Assembly (NCBI GenBank): GCA_031551765.1
Contig: JAVBNC010000069.1
Span: 1-35,134, forward strand
Direction of reading: 5' to 3'
From: JAVBNC01 sp031551765
GTDB lineage: Bacteria > Desulfobacterota > Desulfovibrionia > Desulfovibrionales > Desulfovibrionaceae
DNA length: 35,134 bases
Shown: positions 1-8,012 of the stretch, piece after piece
How the letters are laid out: each line of letters opens with the position of its first letter
Position numbering within the stretch: the stretch's first letter is position 1
Notes under the pieces: model-generated
What the model saw: only the letters and a program-made list of their open reading frames with translations
Told to the model about the DNA's origin: nothing
Databases searched by the model: none
Translations under genes and position numbers: made by a program

Positions 1-36
1 AACTTTTTTCCAAAAAAGTTTCCCCCTTCCCCCGGC
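1..36 (-). terminator. Terminator-type hairpin repeat, copy T1 (cut by window edge)
   Basis: An A/T stem of nine pairs (1-9 with 12-20, loop CC) is followed on the plus strand by a C/T-rich arm ending in CCCCCGG at 35. It lies 14 nt beyond the yebC stop on the minus strand, the place for an intrinsic terminator. The same arrangement recurs at 19348-19437 and 32168-32249. The outer arm on the other side is missing because the window begins here. Confidence 0.6.
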
Positions 37-49
37 CGCCGGAGGCATT

Positions 50-796
50 TTATCTATCCAGTTCCGCCATGATTTCGTCGCTGATGTCAAAGTTGGCGTG
101 GACGTTCTGCACGTCGTCGTTGTCTTCAAAGGCGTCGACCAGGTTCATGAGCTTGCGCGCGGCTTCCGCATCCACGGCTATGGTGTTCTGGGGCACCATG
201 GACAGGTTGGCCTCTTCCGGCTCCATGCTGGCCGCTTCAAAGGCTTGGCGCAGAGTCTCGAAGCTTTCCAGGGCGCACTGCACTTCCCAGCTTTCGCCCT
301 GGTCCACGATATCCTCGGCACCGGCTTCCAGGCCCACTTCCATCAGGGCTTCCTCGGTGAACTTGTCCTTGGGGAAGCTGAACAGGCCTTTTTTGTCAAA
401 CATCCAGGCCACGCAGCCGGATTCTCCCATGGAACCGCCGCCTTTGACAAAGATGTGGCGAATTTCCGCCACGGTGCGGTTGCGGTTGTCCGTGGCCGCT
501 TCCACCAGAAAGGCGATGCCCGAGGGGCCGTAGCCTTCGTACATGACTTCGGAAAAGTCGCCGCCCGCTTCTTCGCCCGTGCCCTTGCGGATGGCCGCGT
601 CAATCCGGTCTTTGGGCAGACTCACGGCTTTCGCGGCCGCAATGGCCGTGCGCAGCCGGGGGTTGTAGCCGGGGTCCCCGCCGCTCTTGGCCGCAATGAT
701 GATTTCCTTGGCCGCCTTGGTGAACGCCTTGCCCCGCTTGGCGTCCTGACGCCCTTTGCGGTGCTGGATATTTTTCCACTTACTATGTCCTGCCAT
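50..796 (-). CDS. yebC: YebC/PmpR family regulatory or translation-associated protein
   Basis: This 248-residue protein has the family's N-terminal signature MAGHSKWKNIQHRKGRQDAK and normal full length. The acidic middle and C-terminal domains follow in the usual order. YebC proteins were first described as DNA-binding transcriptional regulators (PmpR). More recent work gives some members a role in relieving ribosome stalling at proline tracts, so the exact role here is open. The ATG at 796 follows a GAGGAT-type ribosome site. The gene lies 50 bp after rlmE on the same strand, so the two probably form an operon linked to ribosome function. A terminator hairpin follows directly. Nothing in the sequence looks truncated. 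The family assignment is secure, but the symbol is by homology only. Confidence 0.95.
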   Translation of the reverse strand: MAGHSKWKNIQHRKGRQDAKRGKAFTKAAKEIIIAAKSGGDPGYNPRLRTAIAAAKAVSLPKDRIDAAIRKGTGEEAGGDFSEVMYEGYGPSGIAFLVEAATDNRNRTVAEIRHIFVKGGGSMGESGCVAWMFDKKGLFSFPKDKFTEEALMEVGLEAGAEDIVDQGESWEVQCALESFETLRQAFEAASMEPEEANLSMVPQNTIAVDAEAARKLMNLVDAFEDNDDVQNVHANFDISDEIMAELDR

Positions 797-846
797 GATC
801 CGATCCTCATAAAAAATTGCAATACAAAGAAGAAGCTGCCTCTGCG

Positions 847-1476
847 CTATTGCGGGCGGGCTTCTCCTCCGGGATCGTGCGGGGGCAGGCCTTTGAAGCC
901 GAGGGCGACGTAGAAGGTTTCCATGCTTTCGGAGCGGGAGCTTTCGGGCTTGAAAGATTTGACGCTGTCAAAGTGGGCGCGCATGGTTTTGGCGAGTGTT
1001 TGCACGTCCGGCCCCATGAACACCTTGACCACGAAACTGCCGCCCTTTACCAGGTACTGCAGGGCCACGGCCAAGGCTTCTTCCACCAGAGCGGCGGAAC
1101 GGGCCTGGTCCGTGCCGCGGTGGCCGGTGGTGAAAGGCGCCATGTCGGACATGACGATATGGAAGGGCGCGCGCTTTGCCAGTTCCTCTTCAAAGGCCGG
1201 GCTGCGGTTGAAGACATCCTCGCGCATAAAGGTTACGCTGGCGGGAAAGGCCGTGTCCGTATCCTGAATGTCCGCGCCGAGCACGCTGCCGGAAGGCCCC
1301 ACGAACTCCGCCGCGCCCAGGCACCAGGAACCGGGGGCAGCCCCCAGGTCCAGCACACGCATGCCGGGCTTGAAAATGCGGAAGCGCTTGTGGATTTCCT
1401 TGAGCTTGTAGACGGACCGGGCAGGATAATTTTCCTGCTTGGCCTTTAAAAAGTAATGATCCCGGTAGGTCTTCAT
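847..1476 (-). CDS. rlmE: 23S rRNA 2'-O-methyltransferase RlmE (FtsJ/RrmJ)
   Basis: RlmE uses S-adenosylmethionine to methylate the ribose 2'-O of U2552 in the 23S rRNA A-loop, a late step of 50S assembly in the cytoplasm. The 209-residue protein starts MKTYRDHYFLKAKQENYPAR, matching the family start, so I chose the ATG at 1476 although the frame stays open far upstream. The SAM-binding loop VLDLGAAPGSW is clear. The K-D-K-E catalytic tetrad can be placed in SVYKLKEI, VMSDMAP, FVVKVF and SMETFY. The length is typical of the family. It lies upstream of yebC and diverges from the glycosyltransferase with an 84-bp gap. The family assignment is secure. Confidence 0.95.
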   Translation of the reverse strand: MKTYRDHYFLKAKQENYPARSVYKLKEIHKRFRIFKPGMRVLDLGAAPGSWCLGAAEFVGPSGSVLGADIQDTDTAFPASVTFMREDVFNRSPAFEEELAKRAPFHIVMSDMAPFTTGHRGTDQARSAALVEEALAVALQYLVKGGSFVVKVFMGPDVQTLAKTMRAHFDSVKSFKPESSRSESMETFYVALGFKGLPPHDPGGEARPQ

Positions 1477-1560
1477 GCGCCCTCTGAATGGTCTTCCAAA
1501 CGGCCTTGCCGCTGAACGTCTTTTCATACACCAAAACGGCTCGCCCGCCAAGGGCGGCGC

Positions 1561-2751
1561 ATGAGCGCGGCGAACGGGCAGAAGCGCCTGGTCCTGACCT
1601 CGGATACAGAGGGCCTTCTGGTGGCACCGGAAGCGTACGCCGCCCTGCCGCCGGACTGGGACAAGGCCGCCTGCCCCCTGGAAGAGCTGACGCCGGAACG
1701 GCTGGCCCGCAACCTGGCCTTGCCGCCGGGCCGCTCGGCCTTTCCCGGCAGGCCGTCCCTGTTTTTCTGCGTCAACTTCCGGGGCCTGGACAAGCACGGC
1801 GAGGCCTTCCGGCTCTGGCAGCGCGCGGGCGTGCCCGTGGCGGTCTGGGGCGTGGACAACCCCTGGAACCTGCTCTCCGGCCTGCGGGACGCGTTCTGGA
1901 AGGACGTTTTTCTCTTTGTCACGGACGCCTCGTTCCTTCCCGGCCTGAAGGCGGCCGGGGCGCGGCATGCCTGCCACCTGCCCCTGGCTGCGGACGCCAG
2001 GCGTTTCGCAACGGACGCGGCGCCGGAGCCTGTGACGCCGCCTCTGAACCCGCTGGTTTTTGTGGGCCGCTCGGCTTTTCCGGACAAGGCGCGCTTTTTC
2101 GTGGGCCAGTCCGTGCCGAAAAATATGCTCCATGCCGAACTGGAGCGTACACGAGTCGGGGAACGGCCGGACTTTTTCCACTGGCTGCACGCGCTGGGTC
2201 TGGACGGGCCGGACACGGCACTCTGGCCGGGCAGCGCTGCCCGAAAAGCCAGTCTGGGCGCGGAAGAATGCTCTTTCGCCTGGCGGCTGGCCTGCCTGAA
2301 GGCCGCCTTACCGGAAGGACTCACTGTGTTCGGCGACCAAGGCTGGAAAACGCTGCTGCCTGAGGGCACGCCAGCCGGGCGCGAAGCCCCCGACCTGCGC
2401 GGGCCGCTGGACTATTACGGCTCCCTGGGCCGGGTGTACCGGAACGCGGAATTTTCCCTGGCCATGACCAGCTTTCTGCTGCCCGCCGGGCTGAACCAGC
2501 GCCATTTCGACGTCTGGGCCGCCGGGGGCTTCTGTTTGACGGACGCCACGCCGGGCCTTGACCTGTTCCCGCAAGAGCTGGCCGAGCCCGTCACCTTCCG
2601 AAGGCCGGAGGATATCCCGCGACTCGCCGCCCGCTTCCGCGCCGACCCCGAAGGCAAGCGGGAACTTGCGGCGCGCTGGCGCTCGCTCATCCTTGCGGAG
2701 CACAACTACGGGCAGCGCATGGGCACTCTCCTCTCCAGCATTTTTTCCTGA
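1561..2751 (+). CDS. CgeB/YkvP-like glycosyltransferase family protein
   Basis: The 396-residue protein has no signal peptide or membrane segment and is probably a cytoplasmic glycosyltransferase of the GT-B type. The C-terminal part, roughly residues 290-395, carries the pattern seen in CgeB-like proteins. It reads YRNAEFSLAMTSFLLPAGLN, then RHFDVWAAGGFCLTD and a late VTFRRPEDIP segment resembling the nucleotide-sugar-binding half of glycosyltransferase family 1. The N-terminal half contains VWGVDNPW, also typical of these proteins. The donor and acceptor cannot be read from sequence. In Desulfovibrio-type bacteria such genes are often linked to surface polysaccharide or flagellin glycosylation, but no such partner lies beside it here. 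The ATG at 1561 has an AAGGGCGG site upstream. It is divergent from rlmE and is followed by tRNA-Ala. Confidence 0.7.
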   Translation: MSAANGQKRLVLTSDTEGLLVAPEAYAALPPDWDKAACPLEELTPERLARNLALPPGRSAFPGRPSLFFCVNFRGLDKHGEAFRLWQRAGVPVAVWGVDNPWNLLSGLRDAFWKDVFLFVTDASFLPGLKAAGARHACHLPLAADARRFATDAAPEPVTPPLNPLVFVGRSAFPDKARFFVGQSVPKNMLHAELERTRVGERPDFFHWLHALGLDGPDTALWPGSAARKASLGAEECSFAWRLACLKAALPEGLTVFGDQGWKTLLPEGTPAGREAPDLRGPLDYYGSLGRVYRNAEFSLAMTSFLLPAGLNQRHFDVWAAGGFCLTDATPGLDLFPQELAEPVTFRRPEDIPRLAARFRADPEGKRELAARWRSLILAEHNYGQRMGTLLSSIFS

Positions 2752-2764
2752 GCAGGAATTTTTC

Positions 2765-2793
2765 TTGCCAGGAAAAAAGAAGCGCGCTATACA
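2765..2793 (+). promoter_or_regulatory. Sigma-70-type promoter of tRNA-Ala
   Basis: A -35 box TTGCCA (2765-2770) and a -10 box TATACA (2788-2793) are separated by exactly 17 bp. The -10 box ends 11 bp before the first base of the tRNA, which places transcription start just ahead of the mature 5' end. Confidence 0.75.
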
Positions 2794-2804
2794 CCTCCTC
2801 CTCT

Positions 2805-2880
<76 letters not shown>

Positions 2881-2889
2881 GAGATTTCA

Positions 2890-2922
2890 AGAGGTTACGG
2901 TGACAGCCGTGGCCTCTTTTTT
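2890..2922 (+). terminator. Rho-independent terminator of tRNA-Ala
   Basis: An 11-bp stem (2890-2900 with 2907-2917, two G:U pairs) closes a six-base loop and runs into six T. It begins 10 nt after the CCA end of the tRNA. Confidence 0.9.
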
Positions 2923-2974
2923 GTTATTACCGGACCCTCATTTCTCACGCATAAGAAGTTTATCGCTTTTCATG

Positions 2975-2991
2975 TGAGAATGTGCTGAGAA
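2975..2991 (+). promoter_or_regulatory. Direct-repeat motif TGAGAA-N5-TGAGAA upstream of cyuA (candidate operator)
   Basis: TGAGAA occurs at 2975-2980 and again at 2986-2991, an 11-bp period or one helical turn. The 17-bp block TGAGAATGTGCTGAGAA matches TGAGAATACGCTGAGAA at 22248-22264, upstream of the M24 gene, in 15 of 17 positions. Both lie 140-150 bp before the start codon. A TTCTCAC inverse partner sits at 2942-2948. No regulator gene lies nearby to identify the binding protein. Confidence 0.4.
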
Positions 2992-3131
2992 AACCAACAC
3001 ATTAGAAATTTAATATAAATATTTTCCGGATATTACGCTCACACCCTTTTGGAATACTCTGTGCAAGGCCGTCGTACGTTAAGCCATCGTCAGCCGCGCA
3101 TGCGGACGTATATTTGCAGAGAGGATTTACC

Positions 3132-4397
3132 GTGAATATAAAGACTTTTCTCCAACAAGAAGTGAAGCCCGCTTTCGGGTGCACCGAGCCGGGCGCCGTT
3201 GCCCTGGCCGCCGCCATAGCGGGCCGCAAGCACAAATATGCCATTGAAACCGTCGCTATCCGCATGTCGGTGAATATTTTTAAGAACGGCCGCTCCGTGG
3301 GGCTTCCCGGTCTGGACGGGCTGCGCGGCAACGCGCTGGCGGCCGCCATCGGCGCGCTGGGCGGCGACCCGGACCAGGGGCTGATGCTGCTGCAAGGCGT
3401 TTCCGGGGACGTCGTGCAAAAAGCCGAAGAACTTGTGCGCCAAGGCAGGCTGACGCAAAGCATTGCCGAAGATGTCCCTTCCGTGTGGGTCGAGGTAACG
3501 GTTTCCGGCCAGGGGCATTCCGCCCAGTGCACGCTGGCCCATAAACACGACCGCGTGGAGCGCATCGTGGTGGACGGCCGTACGACTTTTGAAGCCCCGC
3601 CCGCCGCCAACGGCGCCCCCGACGCCCTGTACGAAGAAATCCGCTCCCTTTCCATGCGGGATCTTTGGAACCTGGCAGTGAACATTGATCGGGACGACGT
3701 CGCCACCCTGCTGGAAGGGGCGCGCATGAACATGATCATTGCCGAAGCCGGCATGGTCAAGGACTGGGGCCTCGGCGCGGGGCTGGACCGGCCGGACGGC
3801 GAGAAAACCCTGGGCGCGCGGGTGCGCCAGGCGGCCTCCGCCGCATCGGAAGTGCGCATGGGCGGCGGGGATCTGCCCGTCATGAGCAGCGCGGGTTCCG
3901 GCAACCACGGCATCACGGCCATTATTCCCATTACCGTGGCCGCCAAGGAACTGGGCGCCGATGATACCAAGCTTGCCCGGGCGCTCGCGGTCAGCCACCT
4001 TGTCTGCGCCTATCTGAAAGCCCACACGGGCAGGCTCACACCCATCTGCGGCTGCGCCGTGGCCGCCGGGGCCGGGGCCGCCGCCGGACTGGTATTTATC
4101 CAGGGCGGGAACGCCGACATGGCGGAACGCGCCGTCAGCACCTTTGTGGCCAGCCTTGCGGGCATGCTCTGCGACGGAGCCAAGGAAACCTGCAGCCTCA
4201 AGGTCGGCTCCGCCGCTGCGGAAGCCTGGTCCGCCGCCACCTTGGCTCTACACGACGGCGGCGTGAAGTTCGAGCAGGGACTGGCCGCTCCGAGCATCAA
4301 GGAAACCGCCAAGATCCTGGAATCCCTCTCTCACGGGGCCTTCAAGGAACTTGACCGGCACCTGGCCGCCCTCATGCTGGAGCGCAACCCAGGATAG
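3132..4397 (+). CDS. cyuA: L-cysteine desulfidase family protein (UPF0597/CyuA-like)
   Basis: This 421-residue protein belongs to the oxygen-sensitive Fe-S family that splits L-cysteine into pyruvate, ammonia and sulfide. The N-terminal motif FGCTEPGAVALA places the first cluster cysteine at residue 17. The remaining candidate ligands are in ICGCAVAAGAGAAAG (C306, C308) and MLCDGAKETC (C347, C354). The SSAGSGNHGI segment, typical of the family, is also present. I start it at GTG 3132, which has a GAGAGGA site just upstream and begins VNIKTFLQQEVKPAFGCTEP, rather than at the TTG at 3114. The enzyme would let the cell use cysteine as a sulfur, nitrogen and carbon source. It is monocistronic, with its own upstream region holding a candidate operator and a strong terminator after it. 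Confidence 0.9.
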   Translation: MNIKTFLQQEVKPAFGCTEPGAVALAAAIAGRKHKYAIETVAIRMSVNIFKNGRSVGLPGLDGLRGNALAAAIGALGGDPDQGLMLLQGVSGDVVQKAEELVRQGRLTQSIAEDVPSVWVEVTVSGQGHSAQCTLAHKHDRVERIVVDGRTTFEAPPAANGAPDALYEEIRSLSMRDLWNLAVNIDRDDVATLLEGARMNMIIAEAGMVKDWGLGAGLDRPDGEKTLGARVRQAASAASEVRMGGGDLPVMSSAGSGNHGITAIIPITVAAKELGADDTKLARALAVSHLVCAYLKAHTGRLTPICGCAVAAGAGAAAGLVFIQGGNADMAERAVSTFVASLAGMLCDGAKETCSLKVGSAAAEAWSAATLALHDGGVKFEQGLAAPSIKETAKILESLSHGAFKELDRHLAALMLERNPG

Positions 4398-4430
4398 CGC
4401 CGGAACATACCAGCAAAAAAAGAAAGAAAC

Positions 4431-4468
4431 AAAGGACCGGAGCGGCCGCTACACCGCTCCGGTCCTTT
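4431..4468. terminator. Bidirectional terminator between cyuA and the M20 gene
   Basis: A perfect 15-bp stem (4431-4445 with 4454-4468) closes an eight-base loop, with an A-rich run on the left and a T-rich run on the right. Convergent genes end at 4397 and 4489, so one hairpin can stop both transcripts. Confidence 0.9.
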
Positions 4469-4488
4469 GCTTTTGCCCATACGACGCG

Positions 4489-5667
4489 TTACTTAAGCGC
4501 GCCAAGCTCCTTCAGCGCCAGGGCCGCCAATCCGGCCGCCCCGTACGGCAGGCAGGCTTCGTCCACCGTGAAGTCCGGCGAATGCAGCGGGTGGTTCGGC
4601 CCTTCCTTGCCGCCGACGCCCACGCGGAAATGCCCGCCGGGAACCTGTTCCAGGAACAGGGAGAAATCCTCGCTGCCCATGGAAGGCAGGGGCAAATCCA
4701 CCAGCCTTTCCGGGCCTAAGGTCTGTTCAAAGGCTTCACGCATTTTCGCGTACACATCGTCCTCGTTGAACACCGGCAGCAAACCGGGCAGGGTCTCGAA
4801 CACGGCGGACCCGCGCAGCGTGGCGGCGGTTCCTTCGGCTATGCGCCTGGCCGCGTCAATGATCTGCTGGTTCACCTGCGTGGAAAAGGCCCGGATGGTC
4901 CCTTCCAGGCGCACTTCCTCGGGCAGGATGTTGTTCTTGGTACCCCCGTGTACCGAGCCTATGGAAAGCACGCCCGTCTCCAGCGGCGCCACCTCGCGCG
5001 CCATAACGGACTGCAGCGCGCAGATGATCTGCCCCGTGATCAGCACGGCGTCCACGCAGCGGTGCGGGTGCGCGGCGTGCCCCTGCTTGCCCTTGACCGT
5101 GATTCTGAAAGGCTGCGCGCTGGCCATTACCGGCCCTTTGCGCAGCCCCACGGTGCCGGCCGGGAGTTCCGGCCAGGTGTGGACGGAGTAGATCGACTTC
5201 ATGGCGGGTTTTTCCAGGGCGCCGTCTTCAATCATCACGGCCGCGCCCCGAAACCCTTCCTCGCCGGGCTGGAAGATCAGTTTAACGCTGCCCTTGAAAG
5301 AATCCCTCAGCTCGTACAGCAGTTGGGCCGCGCCCAGCAGGCAGGCCGCGTGGACATCGTGCCCGCAGGCGTGCATGGCGCCCTGCACTCGCGAGCGGTA
5401 AGGCAGGTCGTTGCGTTCATGAACCGGCAGCGCGTCGATGTCCGCGCGCAGGCCGATACAGTCGCCAGGGGCCGAACCTTCCACCAGAGCCACGACGCCC
5501 GTTTTGCCGCAACGGCGCGCGTTTTTCACACCGATTTCGGCCAGCGTTTTTTCAATGAAGGCCGCGGTATTCTCGGTTTCCAGCCCCAGTTCAGGGTTTT
5601 CGTGCATGCGGCGCCGCCAGCTCCGCACTTTTTCCTTGATAGCACAGGCCCTTGCAAATAAATCCAC
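4489..5667 (-). CDS. M20D family amidohydrolase (N-acyl amino acid or hippurate hydrolase type)
   Basis: M20 amidohydrolases are cytoplasmic two-metal enzymes that remove acyl groups from N-acyl amino acids or related amides. The 392-residue protein shows the metal-binding motif MHACGHDVH, the catalytic glutamates in IFQPGEEG, and the late SMGSEDFS motif. The lid domain lies between them, in the usual order. The frame is open about 100 codons further upstream, but that extension is unlike the family. GTG at 5667 has a near-perfect AAGGAGG site seven bases away and begins VDLFARACAIKEKVRSWRR, so I chose it. Length matches the family. The substrate cannot be told from sequence; M20D members include hippurate hydrolase, indole-acetyl-amino-acid hydrolase and aminoacylase. 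It converges on cyuA and is probably transcribed alone. Confidence 0.9.
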   Translation of the reverse strand: MDLFARACAIKEKVRSWRRRMHENPELGLETENTAAFIEKTLAEIGVKNARRCGKTGVVALVEGSAPGDCIGLRADIDALPVHERNDLPYRSRVQGAMHACGHDVHAACLLGAAQLLYELRDSFKGSVKLIFQPGEEGFRGAAVMIEDGALEKPAMKSIYSVHTWPELPAGTVGLRKGPVMASAQPFRITVKGKQGHAAHPHRCVDAVLITGQIICALQSVMAREVAPLETGVLSIGSVHGGTKNNILPEEVRLEGTIRAFSTQVNQQIIDAARRIAEGTAATLRGSAVFETLPGLLPVFNEDDVYAKMREAFEQTLGPERLVDLPLPSMGSEDFSLFLEQVPGGHFRVGVGGKEGPNHPLHSPDFTVDEACLPYGAAGLAALALKELGALK

Positions 5668-6040
5668 GAGACTGCCTCCTTGGGTTGTTTCCGGGCCGCC
5701 GACCTCATACGCTGAGCTGGTATCCGGATACGCGGCCGCCCTTTTCTTTCCCTGCACTCTGTGCCCGAATTTATCAAGGGCCGGGTAAACCCGCTCCTGC
5801 CCCACTTTCCGCCGGGCCAGGGACAACCCCTTACGCCCGCGCAGGACGGGCTGTTCTGCCAAATTCTGATCAGCGCTGACGTTGCCATTGACCCGATTCC
5901 GGAAAAGAGCATCCTTAACAACCTGGTATCCAAAAAGAAACAGGAACCAGCCCAAAGAACGCTCTGAGGCGGCGCAAGTCATGGTGTTGGGGCTGTATTA
6001 TCTGATCTGACGTGAAAACGATTCTAAACAGCCCTGAAGC
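5668..6040. other. Intergenic region upstream of the M20 gene
   Basis: About 370 bp without a supportable gene. The frame of the M20 gene stays open through much of it, but without family-like sequence. A 12-bp perfect palindrome GTATCCGGATAC lies at 5720-5731, about 55 bp before the M20 start, and could be an operator. I see no clear promoter boxes or terminator. Confidence 0.5.
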
Positions 6041-6343
6041 CTATCCCGTCACGTCCGCAGCCGACCAAAGCGTCACGTCCGAGGGCGCGGCCAATAAATC
6101 TTTGGCCTGTTCCCGGTAGGCCAGCATGTGCGGGGCCACGCGATGGGCTTCGAACGCGGCCTTGTCCGCCCAGATTTCGTAAAACAGGAACTTGGCGCCC
6201 CCGTCCTTGAGCACGTGCAGGTCATAGCGCAGACAGCCCTTTTCCGCGCGCACGTTGGGGATGTTCTGGAGAATCGCCGTTTTCAGAGCCTCTTCCTTGC
6301 CCGGTTTGGGGTGGATGACGGCCGTGATGTAGTATTTATCCAT
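6041..6343 (-). CDS. Antibiotic biosynthesis monooxygenase (ABM)-domain protein, quinol monooxygenase-like
   Basis: The 100-residue protein is a single ABM domain of the dimeric alpha/beta ferredoxin-like fold. It shows the order typical of YgiN-like proteins: an N-terminal strand YYITAVIHPKPGKEEALK, a helix, then GCLRYDLHVLKDGGAKFLFYE. The last part is IWADKAAFEAHRVAPHML. Members include the quinol monooxygenase YgiN and the heme-degrading IsdG type, but many have no known substrate, and the sequence does not decide between them. An oxygen-using role is less obvious in a presumed anaerobe; quinone or small-molecule modification or detoxification is possible. It is followed by the lipoprotein on the same strand but further upstream (40 bp gap), so co-transcription is plausible. 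Confidence 0.8.
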   Translation of the reverse strand: MDKYYITAVIHPKPGKEEALKTAILQNIPNVRAEKGCLRYDLHVLKDGGAKFLFYEIWADKAAFEAHRVAPHMLAYREQAKDLLAAPSDVTLWSAADVTG

Positions 6344-6383
6344 GTCCCGCTCTCTTTGCGAAGCGCATTGACGCCCGCTGTGT

Positions 6384-6815
6384 TCAGTTCTGAAACTGGC
6401 TGCTCCGCTCCACCGCTTCGCCTTCTTTGGTCGTAAGCTGACGTATGGACACCGTGGGCGTCCAGAAGCTTTTCGGTTCTATGTACAAGTATACCCGCTC
6501 CTTCGCGGCGGCCGTGACCGTCACCCCGATTTTGCGCTCAGCCGCGTCCGAGGAACCCGTGGGGTACGCCGCCACGGAATGAGAACCCGGGGCCACTTTC
6601 AGCACGGTGTACGCGCCGGGGCGCAAAGCGAACACGTCCCTGCCGTCCAGCGCCACCACAAAGGGGCGCCCGCCGAGCTCAACGGAATCCGCCCGGAGAA
6701 CCACAATTTCCGCCGCTTCGCCGTAGGGAACCGGCGGGAGCCGGTCCAGTTGGCCGTAGCCGCAGCCCGTCAGCAGTAACGCCGCGGCCACGGCCAGCAA
6801 GGCAAGTTTACGCAT
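6384..6815 (-). CDS. Putative lipoprotein, DUF2846-like
   Basis: The 143-residue protein starts MRKLALLAVAAALLLTGCGY, a lipoprotein signal peptide with lipobox LTGC, so it should be exported and lipidated. I chose ATG 6815, with an AAGGAGAA ribosome site, over an upstream ATG that would hide the signal peptide. The mature part contains ALRPGAYTVLKVAPGSHSVA and ends in a strand-rich region. This resembles small beta-sandwich lipoproteins of the DUF2846 kind, in which a bound group is placed by a glycine-rich turn; the match is by eye only. The function is unknown. It sits 42 bp after the small membrane protein on the same strand, and the two probably share a transcript. Confidence 0.75.
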   Translation of the reverse strand: MRKLALLAVAAALLLTGCGYGQLDRLPPVPYGEAAEIVVLRADSVELGGRPFVVALDGRDVFALRPGAYTVLKVAPGSHSVAAYPTGSSDAAERKIGVTVTAAAKERVYLYIEPKSFWTPTVSIRQLTTKEGEAVERSSQFQN

Positions 6816-6857
6816 ACATTCTCCTTCACGGCATGTCGCCCGCATTCTCCCTCTTTC

Positions 6858-7100
6858 TCACAGGAACAGCCGAAGGACAAGATACGGCATCAGGAAGAAC
6901 AGCAGGGTGCAGATCTTGTAAAAGGCCAGAGCGCCGTAGATGACGGAATCAAAGACCTGGCGCGGGAGGGGGAACCAGCGGGAATGCAGGCTGTATATCC
7001 ACTCGCGGCCGAACAGAAACAGGAAAAACCACAGGGAAAGAAGCGCCAGATTGAGCAACGCGGCCCAGCCGAAAAACGCGCGCACGGTTTCAAGGGTCAT
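6858..7100 (-). CDS. Small membrane protein, DUF6868-like
   Basis: This 80-residue protein has two strongly hydrophobic segments, around residues 8-29 (FFGWAALLNLALLSLWFFLF) and 55-78 near the C-terminus. A short loop between them contains HSRWFPLPRQVFD. I chose ATG 7100 because a GAAGGAGG site precedes it; a longer reading from 7169 adds an arginine-rich stretch unlike a protein start. The pattern is that of the DUF6868 family of two-helix inner-membrane proteins with no known function. It precedes the lipoprotein gene on the same strand. Confidence 0.7.
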   Translation of the reverse strand: MTLETVRAFFGWAALLNLALLSLWFFLFLFGREWIYSLHSRWFPLPRQVFDSVIYGALAFYKICTLLFFLMPYLVLRLFL

Positions 7101-7196
7101 GGCCGTCCTCCTTCGAAGAAAGGATCGTCGGGGCGGAGTGTCCCGGCTTCTCCCCTGCATATAGGTCATTCGAAAGGGTTGGCAATGCGGCGCCGG

Positions 7197-7928
7197 CTAC
7201 AGCATCAATTTGAGGCCGCCGGCGAGCACCATGACCCGCATCATCTTCTCGAAAAACGGGCCGGAAATCCTGCGCATCAGCTTCACACCCAGAAAGCTGC
7301 CCAGGATAATGCAGGGCAAAAGCATGAGATTGACGGTGAACGACTCCGGCGTAATCAGCCCCAGCTTGATGCTGAAAGGAACTTTGAACAGGTTGATGGC
7401 AAAGTAAATCCAGGCGCCCGTGCCCACGAACTGTTCCTTGGAAATCTTCATGGCCAGCAGGTAGAGCATCAGGGGCGGGGCCGCCGCGTTGGCCATCATG
7501 GTCATAATCCCGGCCAGCAGACCCATGGCCCAGGCGAACAGGCGGCTGTTTTCCGGGACTTCCACCTTATAGCGGCGGCACAGGGCGTCCATGGCCAGAA
7601 GCAGCAGCACGACGCTGCCCAGCACCTTGCCGTACACGCTGTCCGGAATGAGATCCATGAGGAAAAAACCGATAATGATGCCGACGAACATGGCGGGCAG
7701 CAGCGCGACGATATAGCGTATGACCGCCGCCCTGCGCCAATAGAGAATGGCTATGGTATCCGCGAACACCAGAAAGGGCAGGATATAGCCCGTGGACAGC
7801 TTGGCGGACATGACCAGGGGCACGAACACGGTGCCCAGCATACCCACGCCCGGTATGCCGGACTTGGAAATGCCCGACACCAGCGCGCTGATGCCCAGCA
7901 CCAGGAAAAAGGCGAAAGAGTGTTCCAT
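7197..7928 (-). CDS. TSUP family permease (TauE/SafE-type sulfite or organosulfonate exporter)
   Basis: The 243-residue inner-membrane protein has about seven to eight hydrophobic segments. It starts MEHSFAFFLVLGISALVSGI, with the family's glycine-rich GIPGVGMLGTVF near the N-terminus and a second such segment, ILGSFLGVKLMRRI, near the end. TSUP members export sulfite, sulfoacetate or other small anions, and some act in uptake; the substrate here cannot be assigned. I placed the start at ATG 7928, preceded by GGGAGGCGG, rather than the much longer open frame. It is divergent from the next membrane protein with 84 bp between them. In a sulfur-metabolising bacterium an anion exporter beside cysteine desulfidase genes is plausible, but they are not in one operon. 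Confidence 0.85.
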   Translation of the reverse strand: MEHSFAFFLVLGISALVSGISKSGIPGVGMLGTVFVPLVMSAKLSTGYILPFLVFADTIAILYWRRAAVIRYIVALLPAMFVGIIIGFFLMDLIPDSVYGKVLGSVVLLLLAMDALCRRYKVEVPENSRLFAWAMGLLAGIMTMMANAAAPPLMLYLLAMKISKEQFVGTGAWIYFAINLFKVPFSIKLGLITPESFTVNLMLLPCIILGSFLGVKLMRRISGPFFEKMMRVMVLAGGLKLML

Positions 7929-8012
7929 ATATCTTAACCGCCTCCCACGGCTTGTGTTTCTCCACTTCCGGGAGCATAACCGGGGGGAGACGCTCAGCGC
8001 CGAGGGGATATC

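Noticed and set aside
98..913. Long plus-strand open frame opposite yebC
   Set aside because: It mirrors the real yebC gene on the other strand, has no recognisable protein features and no ribosome site.
5668..5982. N-terminal extension of the M20 protein
   Set aside because: The extra 105 residues are unlike the family, and GTG 5667 has a near-perfect ribosome site with the usual start sequence.
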